49,948 bases of DNA from Streptomyces flaveus. GTDB lineage: Bacteria; Actinomycetota; Actinomycetes; Streptomycetales; Streptomycetaceae. The translations under genes were made by a program, and so were the position numbers. The DNA is taken from assembly GCF_014647675.1 (NCBI RefSeq), contig NZ_BMPQ01000006.1, positions 335,095 through 385,042 of the forward strand, written 5' to 3'. The notes below the pieces were generated by a model that searched no databases, had not been told where the DNA came from, and saw nothing but the letters and a program-made list of their open reading frames with translations. This document shows positions 42,172 through 49,914 of the stretch, one piece after another (within the stretch, counting starts at the first letter, position 1; each line of letters starts with the position of its first letter).

Positions 42172-42669
42172 ATGCACGCCGACCGCACCACCGCCACCAC
42201 CCGCTTCCCCAAACCCGTCGACCACGCACTGCGCGCCGCCGGATGGCAGCCAGGCCGCTGGGACATAAAGCAGGCCGAATACTGGGCCGACGCCCTGCGC
42301 AACCACGAATCCCCCGCCGGACACCGACACGCCGTGTTCCCGGCAGCCGTCGAAGCATGGGCGGAATTCGGCGGACTCCACGTACCCGTCTCCGGACCCG
42401 GCCGACAGGTCGCCCCCTCCCCCCTCCACCTCGACCCACTGCACGGCCTCCACATGGCCCGCACCCTCGCCGACCTCGGCCGCGCCCTGGACACCGAGGT
42501 CTGCCCACTCGGCGAAGAATCCGACAACCGCGCACTACTCGCGATCGACGCCGAGGGACGCGTATACACGCTCGACCACACCGGCGACTGGTACCTGGGA
42601 TCCGACATCGACCAAGCCCTGACCGGACTCCTCTCGGGCATCGAACCGGTACGCCTGACGACGAGCTGA
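42172..42669 (+). CDS. SUKH-3 family immunity-like protein
   Basis: 165 aa. Family features: RFPKPVDHALRAAGWQPGR at the start, then WADALRN, FPAAVEAWAEFGGLHV (about 56-72), PSPLHLDPLHG, and the late GRVYTLDHTGDWYLGSDIDQALTGLL block (about 128-153). SUKH-3 proteins neutralise deaminase and nuclease toxins in contact-dependent or secreted systems. The gene follows the YwqJ-type deaminase on the same strand and is its natural partner candidate. Convergent with the histidine kinase, 21 nt between stops. Confidence 0.8.
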   Translation: MHADRTTATTRFPKPVDHALRAAGWQPGRWDIKQAEYWADALRNHESPAGHRHAVFPAAVEAWAEFGGLHVPVSGPGRQVAPSPLHLDPLHGLHMARTLADLGRALDTEVCPLGEESDNRALLAIDAEGRVYTLDHTGDWYLGSDIDQALTGLLSGIEPVRLTTS

Positions 42670-42690
42670 ACCCGCTTGGTTCCGGGGCTC

Positions 42691-44004
42691 TCAGCCCTCC
42701 GCCGGAATCACCGCGGACACCCGGAACCCACCCGCATCCGTCGGCCCCGACACAAACACCCCACCCAACGCGGCAACCCGCTCCTTCATACCCACCAAAC
42801 CGTTCCCCCCACTCGGCAGACGCGCACCCGAAGCAGCCTCCGGCTCCGGCGGCGGCTCGTTCTCCACCTGCATCGCAATCTCCGCCGAACGATGCGCCAA
42901 CCGCACATGCGTCTTCGCACCCGCCGCATGCTTATGGACGTTCGTCAACGCCTCCTGCACCACGCGATACGCGGTCTGCTCCACCTCCGGCGCATACACA
43001 CGCGAATCACCGTCGACCGACAGATCCACCGCCATACCGGCTGCCGCCGACTGCCCGAGCAACTCGTCCAGATCAGCCAGGCACGGCCCGTCGCCACCCT
43101 CGTCGTCGACGACCCGGGACGCGGCGGCGGCTGCCGCGGCACCCACCGCCGCGAGCGGTACCGGCTGCGCCCGAGGCGACAGACCATCCCCCGTACGCAA
43201 CACCCCCAACATCTCCCGCAACTCCGTCAGCGCCTGCCGGCCCATATCCCCCACCAACGCCGCGTTCCTGACCGCCTTCTCCGGATCCTTCCGCGCAACA
43301 GCCTGAAGCGCCGCCGCATGCACAACCATCAGACTCACCCGATGCGCGACCACATCGTGCATCTCACGCGCGATCCGCGTCCGCTCCTCGTTCCGCGCCC
43401 ACTCAGCCCGCTCCTCCGCCCGCTCAGCCAGCAACTGCAACTCCCGCTCCAAGGAGTCAGCCCGCTCCCGCAAGCTCTCCATCAGCCGACGCCGCGCCCC
43501 CACATACAAACCAAGAAGAACCGGCGGCGCCGTCAGACCCAACGAAGTCGTCAGCGACAAGAACGGCACAGCCCACTCACCGAACTCCACCTCGCCACGC
43601 ACCACACCCTGATGCGCCCGCACATACGCGACGATCAGCACCCCCACCATCGACATCGACGCCAACGCCCCGATGATCCGCCGCGGCAACTCCGACGCCG
43701 CCAGCGTGTAAAGCCCCACAACCCCCATCAGAAAACCCATCGCGGCAGGCGTGATCGCGATCGAGACAAGAACGACAGCAATCGGCCACTTACGCCGAAA
43801 CAGCAGCACGGACCCCGCCAACAGCCCGAAAACGACCCCCACCGCATCCGGCAACCCAGCATCCCGCGCGAACGGAACCCCCTGGAACGCACACTCGACA
43901 GCGGACACCAACGCGAGCCCACCATCGAGCCACGCACTCCGCCACCGCACCCACCACCACGGCCCCGTCCCGGCCGCGGTGTGGTCTTCCCCCGTCGTGG
44001 TCAT
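42691..44004 (-). CDS. Sensor histidine kinase (HisKA_3 / NarL-type), orphan
   Basis: 437 aa. An N-terminal membrane sensor region with about five to six segments (30-170) precedes a short coiled coil (172-205) and the HisKA_3 dimerisation helix ARNEERTRIAREMHDVVAHR with phospho-acceptor His216. The HATPase region has AYRVVQEALTNVHKHA (N box, about 338-353) and GGNGLVGMKERV (G box, about 408-419). Such kinases normally phosphorylate a NarL/LuxR-type response regulator encoded next door; none is present within the window. ATG start at 44004 lies only 161 nt from the divergent HTH gene. Confidence 0.9.
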   Translation of the reverse strand: MTTTGEDHTAAGTGPWWWVRWRSAWLDGGLALVSAVECAFQGVPFARDAGLPDAVGVVFGLLAGSVLLFRRKWPIAVVLVSIAITPAAMGFLMGVVGLYTLAASELPRRIIGALASMSMVGVLIVAYVRAHQGVVRGEVEFGEWAVPFLSLTTSLGLTAPPVLLGLYVGARRRLMESLRERADSLERELQLLAERAEERAEWARNEERTRIAREMHDVVAHRVSLMVVHAAALQAVARKDPEKAVRNAALVGDMGRQALTELREMLGVLRTGDGLSPRAQPVPLAAVGAAAAAAASRVVDDEGGDGPCLADLDELLGQSAAAGMAVDLSVDGDSRVYAPEVEQTAYRVVQEALTNVHKHAAGAKTHVRLAHRSAEIAMQVENEPPPEPEAASGARLPSGGNGLVGMKERVAALGGVFVSGPTDAGGFRVSAVIPAEG

Positions 44005-44171
44005 ACCTCCAGCCTACGGGCGCCCACCCCACCTTTTCCGGTGACTTTCCCGCACTGGCCTACACCACATGCCGCAATCGAACGGGAGCGAAAACGGCAG
44101 AAATCCCTCGAACTGGCGAACCGCACACGGTTTCGGTCCGGACGCCCCTATTCGGGCCTGAAGGTATGCCC

Positions 44172-45050
44172 ATGGCACACGCATACGGCAAGTACGCCGA
44201 CTTCGAAGGGCTCCGGGAGCAGGCGGTCACGCTCCGCCGAGCAGGCCTCAGCCGCCGCCAGATCCGCGACCGGCTCTACATCGACAACAACGACATCCTC
44301 AACCGCCTCCTGGAAGGCGAGCCGCCCCCGGAGTGGACCAAGCGGCCGAATGCGAAGGACGACCTGAGGGCCAAGGCCAGGGAGCTACGGCTCCAGGGCT
44401 GGACGTACGACCAGATCCAGGTGGAGCTGGGGTGCTCGAAGAGTTCGATCTCGTTGTGGGTACGGGATCTGCCGAAGCCGGAGCGGAAACGGACCCCCGA
44501 GGAGGCTTCAGCCATCGCCAAGCGCGGTTGGGAGGCGACACTGCGGAGGAGAGAGGAGGAACGGCAGCAGACCAAGCAGGCATCAGCCGAGGAGGTCGGC
44601 ACATTGACCGACCGGGAGCTGTTGGTTGCGGGCGTCGTTCTCTACTGGGCGGAAGGCTGCAAGGACAAGGCGACATACAGCCGCTCACGCGAGAGGTTGC
44701 AGTTCATCAACAGCGACCCCAATGTCATCAGCCTCTACCTGCGCTGGCTCGAGCTCCTGGGCGTAGAACGGGACCGCATGCGGTTCCGCGTCAGCATCCA
44801 CGAGTCGGCAGACGTAGCCGCAGCTGAAGCGTTCTGGGCCGAACTGGTCGGGGTCGACGCTGCAACCTTCCAGAGGGTCACCCTCAAGAAGCACAACCCT
44901 CGAACAAACCGGCAGAATACGGCGGAGGCTTATCGCGGCTGCCTGGTCATCTACGTCACCAAGAGCGCTGAGCTGTACCGTCGCATGGAAGGCACCTGGT
45001 ACGGCATAGTAGGAGCCGCGCGCGCATCCGATCTAGGAAATCGGACATAG
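44172..45050 (+). CDS. HTH protein with LAGLIDADG-endonuclease-like domain
   Basis: 292 aa. Two helix-turn-helix-like units lie in the N-terminal half (about 10-45: EQAVTLRRAGLSRRQIRDRL; about 62-100: ELRLQGWTYDQIQVELGCSK with SSISLWVRDLP). After a charged linker, residues 145-280 (LLVAGVVLYWAEGCKDK, LQFINSDPNVISLYLRWL, HESADVAAAEAFWAELVG) resemble one LAGLIDADG-type repeat pair of the kind seen in uncharacterised actinobacterial proteins with the NSDP motif. ATG 44172 preferred over 44166 because GAAGG sits 7 nt upstream. Codon use is mildly atypical near the end (ATA, GTA, GGA). It ends 11 nt before tRNA-Gln. Function unknown. Confidence 0.55.
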   Translation: MAHAYGKYADFEGLREQAVTLRRAGLSRRQIRDRLYIDNNDILNRLLEGEPPPEWTKRPNAKDDLRAKARELRLQGWTYDQIQVELGCSKSSISLWVRDLPKPERKRTPEEASAIAKRGWEATLRRREEERQQTKQASAEEVGTLTDRELLVAGVVLYWAEGCKDKATYSRSRERLQFINSDPNVISLYLRWLELLGVERDRMRFRVSIHESADVAAAEAFWAELVGVDAATFQRVTLKKHNPRTNRQNTAEAYRGCLVIYVTKSAELYRRMEGTWYGIVGAARASDLGNRT

Positions 45051-45061
45051 CGGGCAAACCA

Positions 45062-45132
45062 TCCCGGGTCGTCTAAAGGCAGGACAAATGGTTTTGGTCC
45101 ATTGAATGAGGGTTCGATTCCTTCCCCGGGAG
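45062..45132 (+). tRNA. tRNA-Gln(UUG)
   Basis: 71-nt cloverleaf: acceptor TCCCGGG/CCCGGGA, anticodon stem AATGG/CCATT around loop TTTTGGT with anticodon UUG at 45094-45096, T-arm GAGGGTTCGATTCCTTC. CCA is not encoded in full (GCA follows the acceptor arm). It is followed within 10 nt by a strong hairpin terminator. Confidence 0.95.
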
Positions 45133-45140
45133 CATGACAA

Positions 45141-45174
45141 GAGCGGGGCCTGACCACCACGTCAGGCCCCGCTC
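45141..45174 (+). terminator. Terminator of tRNA-Gln
   Basis: 14-bp perfect stem GAGCGGGGCCTGAC (45141-45154) / GTCAGGCCCCGCTC (45161-45174), 6-nt loop, followed by ACATTT. Confidence 0.88.
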
Positions 45175-45267
45175 ACATTTCCCCCGCACAACGCCCCGGT
45201 ATCCTGCCGATGTCCGCACCCCAAAGACATCAGACATCGCAGTCATCGAAGCCGAAGGGCAAAACCC

Positions 45268-46716
45268 GTGAGCGCCATTCGCCCGGCAGCCGTAGTCGTT
45301 CTTGCAGCGGGTGAGGGCACCCGTATGAAGTCGGCCATACCGAAGGTCCTGCACGACATCTGTGGCCGTTCCCTTGTGGGGCATGTGCTTGCCGCCGCGC
45401 GCGAGTTGGAGCCCGAGAACCTGGTCGTCGTCGTGGGGCACGCCCGCGAGAAAGTCACCGCGCATCTCGCCGAGGTCGATCCGGGCGTACGTACGGCCGT
45501 GCAGGCCGAGCAGAACGGCACCGGGCATGCGGTGCGGATGGGGCTGGAGGAGTTGGGCGGTGCGGTCGACGGGACCGTGGTCGTCGTCTGCGGGGACACT
45601 CCCCTGCTCAGTGGCGAGACCCTCCAGGAGCTCGCCGCGACCCACACTGCCGACGGGAATGCCGTCACCGTGCTGACCGCCGAGGTTCCGGACGCGACCG
45701 GTTACGGCCGGATCGTGCGCGACGGGGTTTCCGGTGCCGTAACCGCGATCGTCGAGCACAAGGACGCCTCCGATTCGCAGCGTGCGATCCGTGAGATCAA
45801 CTCGGGTGTGTTCGCCTTCGATGGCCGGCTGCTTGCGGATGCGCTCGGCAAGGTGCGTACGGACAACAGTCAGGGTGAGGAGTACCTCACGGATGTCCTT
45901 GGCATTCTGCGTGAGGCCGGGCATCGGGTGGGGGCTTCGGTGGCCGGTGATCATCGTGAGATCGCGGGGATCAACAACCGTGTGCAGTTGGCTCAGGCGC
46001 GTCGGATTCTGAACGACCGGCTTCTGGAGCGGGCGATGCTGGCCGGTGTGTCGGTGGTCGATCCGGCGTCGACGTGGGTCGATGTGACGGTGACGTTCGA
46101 GCAGGACGCGATTGTGCATCCGGGTACGCAGCTTCACGGTGCCACGCATCTGGGCGAGGGTGCGGAGGTCGGTCCCAACTGTCGTCTGAAGGACACGACG
46201 GTTGGTGCGGGTGCTCGGGTGGACAACACGGTGGCGGTTGGTGCCGAGGTGGGGCCTGAGGCGAGTGTGGGGCCGTTTGCGTATCTGCGTCCGGGTACTC
46301 GGCTGGGGTTGAAGTCGAAGGTGGGGACGTACGTCGAGACGAAGAACGCGTCGATCGGTGAGGGGACGAAGGTTCCGCATCTGTCCTACGTGGGTGATGC
46401 GACGATCGGCGAGTACTCCAATATCGGTGCGGCGAGTGTGTTCGTGAACTACGACGGTGAGGCCAAGCACCACACCACGGTGGGTTCACATTGCAAGACG
46501 GGTTCGGACAACATGTTTGTGGCGCCTGTCACGGTCGGGGATGGTGCGTACACGGCGGCTGGTTCGGTGATCACGAAGGATGTGCCGCCGGGTTCGTTGG
46601 CTGTGGCCCGTGGCCAGCAGCGGAATATTGAGGGTTGGGTGGCTCGGAAGCGTCCGGGGAGCGCGGCTGCGAAGGCGGCGGAGGCGGCTTCTCGGGAGGC
46701 TGAGGGCGGGAGCTGA
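45268..46716 (+). CDS. glmU: Bifunctional GlcN-1-P acetyltransferase / GlcNAc-1-P uridyltransferase
   Basis: 482 aa; makes UDP-GlcNAc for peptidoglycan. N-terminal pyrophosphorylase domain (1-235) with LAAGEGTRMKSAIPKVLH (about 11-28), QAEQNGTGHAVRMG and GDTPLL; C-terminal left-handed beta-helix (about 260-460) with hexapeptide repeats, FAYLRPGTRLG, VGTYVETKNASIGEGTK and SHCKTGSDNMFVAPV. Both activities are complete. GTG start behind AAGGG. A TATCCT at 45200-45205 may be its -10. From about 45.7 kb codon third positions shift from C-ending to G/T-ending. Confidence 0.96.
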   Translation: MSAIRPAAVVVLAAGEGTRMKSAIPKVLHDICGRSLVGHVLAAARELEPENLVVVVGHAREKVTAHLAEVDPGVRTAVQAEQNGTGHAVRMGLEELGGAVDGTVVVVCGDTPLLSGETLQELAATHTADGNAVTVLTAEVPDATGYGRIVRDGVSGAVTAIVEHKDASDSQRAIREINSGVFAFDGRLLADALGKVRTDNSQGEEYLTDVLGILREAGHRVGASVAGDHREIAGINNRVQLAQARRILNDRLLERAMLAGVSVVDPASTWVDVTVTFEQDAIVHPGTQLHGATHLGEGAEVGPNCRLKDTTVGAGARVDNTVAVGAEVGPEASVGPFAYLRPGTRLGLKSKVGTYVETKNASIGEGTKVPHLSYVGDATIGEYSNIGAASVFVNYDGEAKHHTTVGSHCKTGSDNMFVAPVTVGDGAYTAAGSVITKDVPPGSLAVARGQQRNIEGWVARKRPGSAAAKAAEAASREAEGGS

Positions 46717-46825
46717 CCGGAATTCGGCGCGTCTGTGACGGCGTACCGTGATAGGTGCACATCCGCATACCCAGCTGTGGTCACTGTTTGACGGCCGGCT
46801 GAGACACCTCTGAGGAGACAGTGCT

Positions 46826-47800
46826 GTGACCGGGATCAAGACGACCGGCGAGAAGAAGTTGATGTTCTTCTCCGGCCGCGCCCACCCCGAGCTTGCCGAG
46901 GAGGTCGCCGAGCAGTTGGGTGTCGGGGTTGTTCCGACGAAGGCCTTTGACTTCGCGAACGGTGAGATCTATGTCCGTTATGAGGAGTCGGCGCGTGGTG
47001 CGGACTGCTTTGTGATTCAGAGCCATACGGCTCCGATCAATCAGTGGATCATGGAGCAGTTGATCATGATTGATGCGCTGAAGCGGGCTTCCGCTCGGAG
47101 CATCACGGTGATTGTGCCGTTCTACGGTTACGCCCGTCAGGACAAGAAGCACCGGGGACGTGAACCGATTTCGGCGCGTCTGGTCGCGGACATGATGAAG
47201 ACGGCGGGTGCGGACCGGATCCTGACGGTCGATCTGCACACGGACCAGATTCAGGGCTTCTTCGATGGTCCGGTGGATCATCTCTTCGCGCTGCCGCTGC
47301 TCGCGGACTATGTGGGCAAGAAGGTGGATCGCGCGAAGCTGACGGTGGTTTCGCCGGATGCGGGTCGGGTGCGGGTGGCGGATCGCTGGTGTGATCGTCT
47401 GGGTGCTCCGCTGGCGATTGTGCACAAGCGTCGTGACAAGGATGTGGCGAATCAGGTCACGGTGCATGAGGTGGTCGGTGATGTCGAGGGCCGGGTGTGT
47501 GTGCTGGTCGACGACATGATCGACACGGGTGGCACGATCTGCGCTGCGGCGGACGCGTTGTTCGCGCATGGTGCGGAGGATGTGATCGTGACGGCGACGC
47601 ATGGGGTGTTGTCGGGTCCGGCCGGGGATCGGCTGAAGAACTCGAGGGTCAGTGAGTTCATTTTCACGAACACGCTGCCGACGCCGGGTGAGTTGCAGCT
47701 CGACAAGATCAGGGTGTTGTCGATCGCGCCGACGATCGCGAGTGCGGTGCGTGAGGTGTTCGAGGACGGTTCGGTGACGAGCCTGTTCGACGACCAGTAG
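46826..47800 (+). CDS. prsA: Ribose-phosphate pyrophosphokinase
   Basis: 324 aa; makes PRPP from ribose-5-phosphate and ATP for nucleotide, His and Trp synthesis. Motifs: YGYARQDKKHRGREPISA (catalytic flexible region, about 95-115), ILTVDLHTDQIQGFFD, and PRPP loop VLVDDMIDTGGTICAAA (about 227-243). GTG start with GAGGAG 8 nt upstream. 109 nt after glmU; the glmU-prsA order is conserved in actinobacteria, probably one transcription unit. Confidence 0.96.
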   Translation: MTGIKTTGEKKLMFFSGRAHPELAEEVAEQLGVGVVPTKAFDFANGEIYVRYEESARGADCFVIQSHTAPINQWIMEQLIMIDALKRASARSITVIVPFYGYARQDKKHRGREPISARLVADMMKTAGADRILTVDLHTDQIQGFFDGPVDHLFALPLLADYVGKKVDRAKLTVVSPDAGRVRVADRWCDRLGAPLAIVHKRRDKDVANQVTVHEVVGDVEGRVCVLVDDMIDTGGTICAAADALFAHGAEDVIVTATHGVLSGPAGDRLKNSRVSEFIFTNTLPTPGELQLDKIRVLSIAPTIASAVREVFEDGSVTSLFDDQ

Positions 47801-48020
47801 GCCGGATCGAGTTGCCGGGTTGAGTAGCCGGTTTCGGGTCTGAAGATCGATTTCTGGTACGGCCTTCCTGCCGCGTAAGCTGTCACAGTTGCTCGGCGAG
47901 GGAGGCCGTACGGCGTTGTGAAGGCGCTGGTACGGCGGTCCGTTATCGACGCGCTCTTCGTAGCAGGCCGTTGTTTGGCCGGGTGACTCCGTTTCCCCTT
48001 TTCTACGAGGAGTGATGAGC

Positions 48021-48611
48021 ATGGCCGAGGTGAAGCTCGCTGCCGAGCCCCGTACCGAGTTCGGCAAGGGTGCGGCGCGTCGTATCCGCCGTGAGAGCAA
48101 GGTTCCCGGTGTGCTGTACGGCCATGGTGGCGAACCGGTTCATGTGACGCTGCCGGGTCACGATCTGCTGTTGGCGCTGCGTACGCCGAACGTTCTGCTG
48201 GCTCTTGAGATCGAGGGCAAGAAGCAGCTGGCGATTCCGAAGGCCGTTCAGCGTGATGCGATCAAGGGTTTCCTGGAGCACGTGGACCTGCTGCTGGTGC
48301 GTAGTGGCGAGAAGGTCAATGTCGAGATCTACGTGCACACCGAGGGTGACCTGGCTCCGGGTGCCTTCCTTGTCGAGCATGTGCTGAACGCGCTGCCGGT
48401 CGAGGCGGAGGCCACGCACATTCCGGAGTCGGTGACCGTGTCCATCGAGGGCCTGGCGGCCGGCGACTCCATTCTGGCGAAGGATGTCCCGCTGCCGGAG
48501 GGTACGACGCTGGGGATCGACGAGGACGCGGTTGTTCTCCAGGTTCTGGCCGCGCAGGCGGAGGAGCCGACGGAGGAGGGCGAGGGCGAGGCCGCTTCTG
48601 CGGAGGCCTGA
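48021..48611 (+). CDS. rplY: 50S ribosomal protein L25, CTC/TL5 type
   Basis: 196 aa. N-terminal L25 domain (1-90: KLAAEPRTEFGKGAARRIRRE, VPGVLYGHGGEPVHVTLPG) that binds 5S rRNA, plus the C-terminal TL5/CTC beta domain (about 95-180) and an acidic Glu/Ala tail. The ATG at 48021 is chosen because AGGAG is 8 nt upstream; a GTG at 48012 overlaps that site. The 220-nt leader contains a TAAGCT (47876-47881) that may be the -10 of its own promoter. Confidence 0.95.
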   Translation: MAEVKLAAEPRTEFGKGAARRIRRESKVPGVLYGHGGEPVHVTLPGHDLLLALRTPNVLLALEIEGKKQLAIPKAVQRDAIKGFLEHVDLLLVRSGEKVNVEIYVHTEGDLAPGAFLVEHVLNALPVEAEATHIPESVTVSIEGLAAGDSILAKDVPLPEGTTLGIDEDAVVLQVLAAQAEEPTEEGEGEAASAEA

Positions 48612-48686
48612 TCCCGCGCTGTCGTCGTTTTGCCGGCCGCCGTTCCTCCGGGAGCGGCGGCCGGCGCGTATGAAGGAGACATGGAC

Positions 48687-49283
48687 GTGACGAGCGATGC
48701 CGGTGCCCCTTGGTTGGTGGTAGGGCTGGGTAATCCGGGGCCCGATTATGCGATGAACCGGCACAATGTGGGGTTCATGGTGGCTGATCTGCTGGCTGAG
48801 CGGGTCGGGGGGAAGTTCAAGCGGGCCGGGAAGGCGCAGGCTCAGCTACTGGAGGGGCGGATTGGGCCGCCGGGGCCGGGGAGTCGGCGGGTGGTGGTGG
48901 CCAAGCCGATGTCGTACATGAATCTGTCGGGTGGTCCGGTGAACGCTCTGCGGGATTTCTACAAGGTGCCGGTTGCGAATATCGTTGCCATTCATGACGA
49001 GTTGGACATCGATTATGGCGTGCTGCGGTTGAAGCTGGGTGGTGGCGACAACGGTCATAACGGGCTGAAGTCGATGACGAAGGTGATGGGTTCGGATTAT
49101 CACCGGGTGCGGTTCGGTATCGGGCGGCCTCCGGGGCGTATGCAGGTCGCGGATTTCGTGTTGAAGGACTTCGCGGCTGCGGAGCGCAAGGAGCTGGATT
49201 ACTTCGTGGATCGGGCGGCCGATGCGGTGGAGTGTCTGGTGATTGATGGGCTGGAGCGGGCGCAGAGTACGTACAACTCCTGA
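48687..49283 (+). CDS. pth: Peptidyl-tRNA hydrolase
   Basis: 198 aa; releases tRNA from prematurely dropped peptidyl-tRNA. GLGNPGPDYAMNRHNVGFMV carries the catalytic Asn/His pair, KPMSYMNLSG the substrate-binding region, and HDELDIDYG the conserved Asp. The GTG at 48687 is preferred: GGAG lies 8 nt upstream, whereas the in-frame ATG at 48681 has only 2 nt spacing. It follows rplY by 75 nt, as in other bacteria. Confidence 0.95.
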   Translation: MTSDAGAPWLVVGLGNPGPDYAMNRHNVGFMVADLLAERVGGKFKRAGKAQAQLLEGRIGPPGPGSRRVVVAKPMSYMNLSGGPVNALRDFYKVPVANIVAIHDELDIDYGVLRLKLGGGDNGHNGLKSMTKVMGSDYHRVRFGIGRPPGRMQVADFVLKDFAAAERKELDYFVDRAADAVECLVIDGLERAQSTYNS

Positions 49284-49348
49284 CTTGTCCGCCAGTGTGA
49301 GCTAGTCGGAGTTGACCGAGTGCTGGGCCATGGCCAAGGATCTCCGCC

Positions 49349-49834
49349 ATGTCTGCCCTTACCTCTCGCCCGAGCGCGGGTACTGCGCTGCGGTTCGGGC
49401 GGCTCGCGGCGATGGGGACCGTCGCGGTGCTTCTGTTGATCGCCGGTGTCTGGGCTTCGTGGGGTACCGCTCAGCATGTGATGCTCACCAAGGGGCGTGA
49501 GCAGGGCACGATGACGGTCACTCGGTGTGGGGATGATCGCTGTACGGGGTCGTATGCGCCGGTGTCGGCGGGGTCCACTGCGCGTGCGCGGGTCACGATC
49601 TCGAGCACGGTGGTGGTTGAGAAGGGTGAGACGTACGCGGTGGTGGTGAAGCCGGGGGGCGGTGAGGTGGTGCGTACGGGGCCTGGTGGGCTGCTGTATG
49701 CGTGGGTGCCGCTCGGTGGTGCGTTGCTGCTTGCTTCGCTGGTGGTGGCGGGTGGGCTGCGGTTGCCGCGGCTTGCGTGGGCGTTGGGTGGGGCGGGGTT
49801 GACGTTGCTGACGGCGGCGTTTGTCGCTCTGTGA
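49349..49834 (+). CDS. Small membrane protein of unknown function
   Basis: 161 aa. One membrane segment near 20-38 (AAMGTVAVLLLIAGVWASW) precedes an extracytoplasmic loop (about 42-112) with two Cys (TRCGDDRCTGSY) that could form a disulfide; two further hydrophobic segments sit at about 113-133 and 138-160. I do not recognise the family; similar three-segment proteins are common in Streptomyces. ATG behind AAGGA. Keto-rich codon use matches the preceding genes. Confidence 0.7.
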   Translation: MSALTSRPSAGTALRFGRLAAMGTVAVLLLIAGVWASWGTAQHVMLTKGREQGTMTVTRCGDDRCTGSYAPVSAGSTARARVTISSTVVVEKGETYAVVVKPGGGEVVRTGPGGLLYAWVPLGGALLLASLVVAGGLRLPRLAWALGGAGLTLLTAAFVAL

Positions 49835-49872
49835 GGGTTTTCGCCCCCGCCGCCCTTACCCGTCCCGTACCA

Positions 49873-49914
49873 AGGGGCTCCGCCCCTGGACCCCGCTGGG
49901 GGCTTCGCCCCCAG
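49873..49914. repeat. Double-hairpin GC-rich intergenic repeat
   Basis: AGGGGC-TCC-GCCCCT (49873-49887) and CTGGGGGC-TTC-GCCCCCAG (49896-49914) form two adjacent hairpins of a kind very common in Streptomyces intergenic DNA. They may terminate transcription of the preceding gene. Nothing further is visible to the window end. Confidence 0.6.
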
